Origin: Spirulinaceae cyanobacterium SM2_1_0
Lineage (GTDB): Bacteria > Cyanobacteriota > Cyanobacteriia > Cyanobacteriales > Spirulinaceae
Direction: 5' to 3'
Length of the DNA stretch: 46,128 nucleotides
NCBI GenBank assembly: GCA_012031265.1
Contig: JAAUTY010000035.1
Location: 1-46,128 of the forward strand
Shown here piece after piece: positions 45,541-46,128 of the stretch (positions within the stretch are counted from its first letter, which is position 1; every line of letters starts with the position of its first letter). A model generated the notes under the pieces. The model saw only the letters and a list, made by a program, of their open reading frames with translations. It was not told where the DNA came from and ran no database searches. The position numbers and the translations under genes are program-made.

Positions 45541-45792
45541 TTACATGGCTGAAAGTTGAATCTCTTTGATGCAGGTCGAGCGTGATAGGGAAAGCACACA
45601 GTCTAGCACCTTCAGCAGATCGGTCAGGGGAATCGCGTTTGTCTCTGGCTCGCCGGCCTGCTGCAAGTCGGACAGAACTTCGGGCGTGCCGACGTTGCCG
45701 GGATTGATCACGGTGATGACAATGCGATCGCCCCGCAACTCCTCGCGTAGTGCATGAACGACGCCCCGCAGATGCTCAAAATGCGTTGTCAT
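45541..45792 (-). pseudogene. C-terminal fragment of a short-chain dehydrogenase/reductase
   Basis: The 83-residue frame starts at an ATG but lacks the NAD(P) fold and the catalytic YxxxK. The remaining part, LRGVVHALREELRG, then VINPGNVGTPEVL and LLKVLDCVLSLS, is the C-terminal third of an SDR protein. A stop lies four codons upstream in frame, so the N-terminus is missing rather than unread. The ISL3-type element begins about 210 bases upstream, so an insertion-linked deletion is possible. Confidence 0.6.
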
Positions 45793-46001
45793 TGCTACGG
45801 GCTAACTCGATAGGCGGGAAAATCATGAGTCTTAGCTTTACAAGCGGTCTACTCCTGTCTTGGCAAAAATTTGGCGACTCCGAGAACCAGTGCCGCGATA
45901 TTCTTGGCGCTTTGAAGTTGCATCGTCTTGTTCTTCGTCAGTCCCCTGCCCGCTGGAGTCGCAGTAAGCGACTGTTAAGCACGCCGGATTCGCACCCATT
46001 C

Positions 46002-46024
46002 GGCTCTCCAGGATCTGTGGTGAT
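46002..46024. repeat. candidate terminal inverted repeat of the ISL3-type element
   Basis: GGCTCTCCAGGATCTGTGG (46002-46020) starts with GG as ISL3-family ends often do, and lies 8 bases before the end of the transposase-side non-coding region. The partner end is outside the window, so this is tentative. Confidence 0.35.
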
Positions 46025-46032
46025 AAGCGAGG

Positions 46033-46128
46033 CTAATCAGAGAAGCAGGCAAGGAGCCGCTGACGGAAATTTTCAAACACAGTAAATCCATAGGCCTGAC
46101 GCTTAATCAGCTTAATGCGATTGTTGAT
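46033..46128 (-). mobile_element. C-terminus of an ISL3-family transposase (gene continues past the right edge)
   Basis: Reading in from the right edge on minus: INNRIKLIKRQAYGF, then FENFRQRLLACFSD and a TAG at 46033-46035. INN-IKLIKR-GYGF is a strong signature of the ISL3 (IS204/IS1001) transposase C-terminus. Only the last 31 residues are visible, so integrity is unknown. Confidence 0.8.

Noticed and set aside
45975-46000. T-loop-like GGGTGCGAATCC on the minus strand
   Set aside because: No acceptor, D or anticodon stem can be built around it, so it is not a tRNA.

Overview
The window is chromosomal DNA from a cyanobacterium. HIP1 octamers (GCGATCGC) and their cores occur throughout, coding DNA is GC-rich, and the gene set includes magnesium chelatase ChlD, lipoprotein PsbQ, a 6S RNA directly after purK, a group 2 sigma factor and several typically cyanobacterial small proteins. 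No species is named because the sequence alone does not decide it.

Layout. 1-1.6 kb: a broken serine/threonine kinase N-terminus and a cluster of four small conserved cyanobacterial genes, one lacking a normal start codon and one frameshifted. 1.6-3.6 kb: chlD (minus). 4.0-8.25 kb: a partner-switching module (STAS antagonist, GAF-PP2C phosphatase, RsbW-type kinase) in the gene order of the icfG cluster. It is split by an AT-rich, HIP1-free insert of about 1.9 kb carrying a complete PvuII-type restriction-modification system: a divergent methyltransferase, and a controller protein overlapping the endonuclease. 8.3-11 kb: cobalt/ferro-chelatase CbiX/SirB, a transposase remnant, purK and 6S RNA. 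11.3-23 kb: three GGDEF-EAL proteins, two with receiver domains and one large membrane-anchored GAF/PAS protein. Between them lie a threonine dehydratase-like gene (frameshifted), malQ and small genes. 23-28.5 kb: cinA, a WecA-like transferase and glyA on minus, with murA divergent. 28.7-38.5 kb: a deacetylase-family protein, a CPA1-like antiporter whose ion-binding residues look replaced, an FHA protein, a pentapeptide-repeat protein, a P-loop protein, uppP, an ABC-2 permease without its ATPase, and a MidA-type methyltransferase. 38.5-46.1 kb: a YkgJ-type cysteine-cluster protein (frameshifted), psbQ overlapping an FAD oxidoreductase, a lone GAF protein, a group 2 sigma factor, a GNAT acetyltransferase, a kinase-WD40 protein, an SDR fragment, and the end of an ISL3-type transposase at the right edge.

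Themes. Signalling genes dominate: c-di-GMP enzymes, partner switching, a Ser/Thr kinase, FHA, GAF and sigma factor. Envelope lipid-carrier functions are also concentrated here (WecA-like, MurA, UppP, ABC-2 permease). Five genes each carry one apparent single-base loss in a short homopolymer, and restoring that base recovers a family-typical protein. This points either to systematic base-call errors or to recent decay, and should be settled before any of these genes is called a pseudogene.
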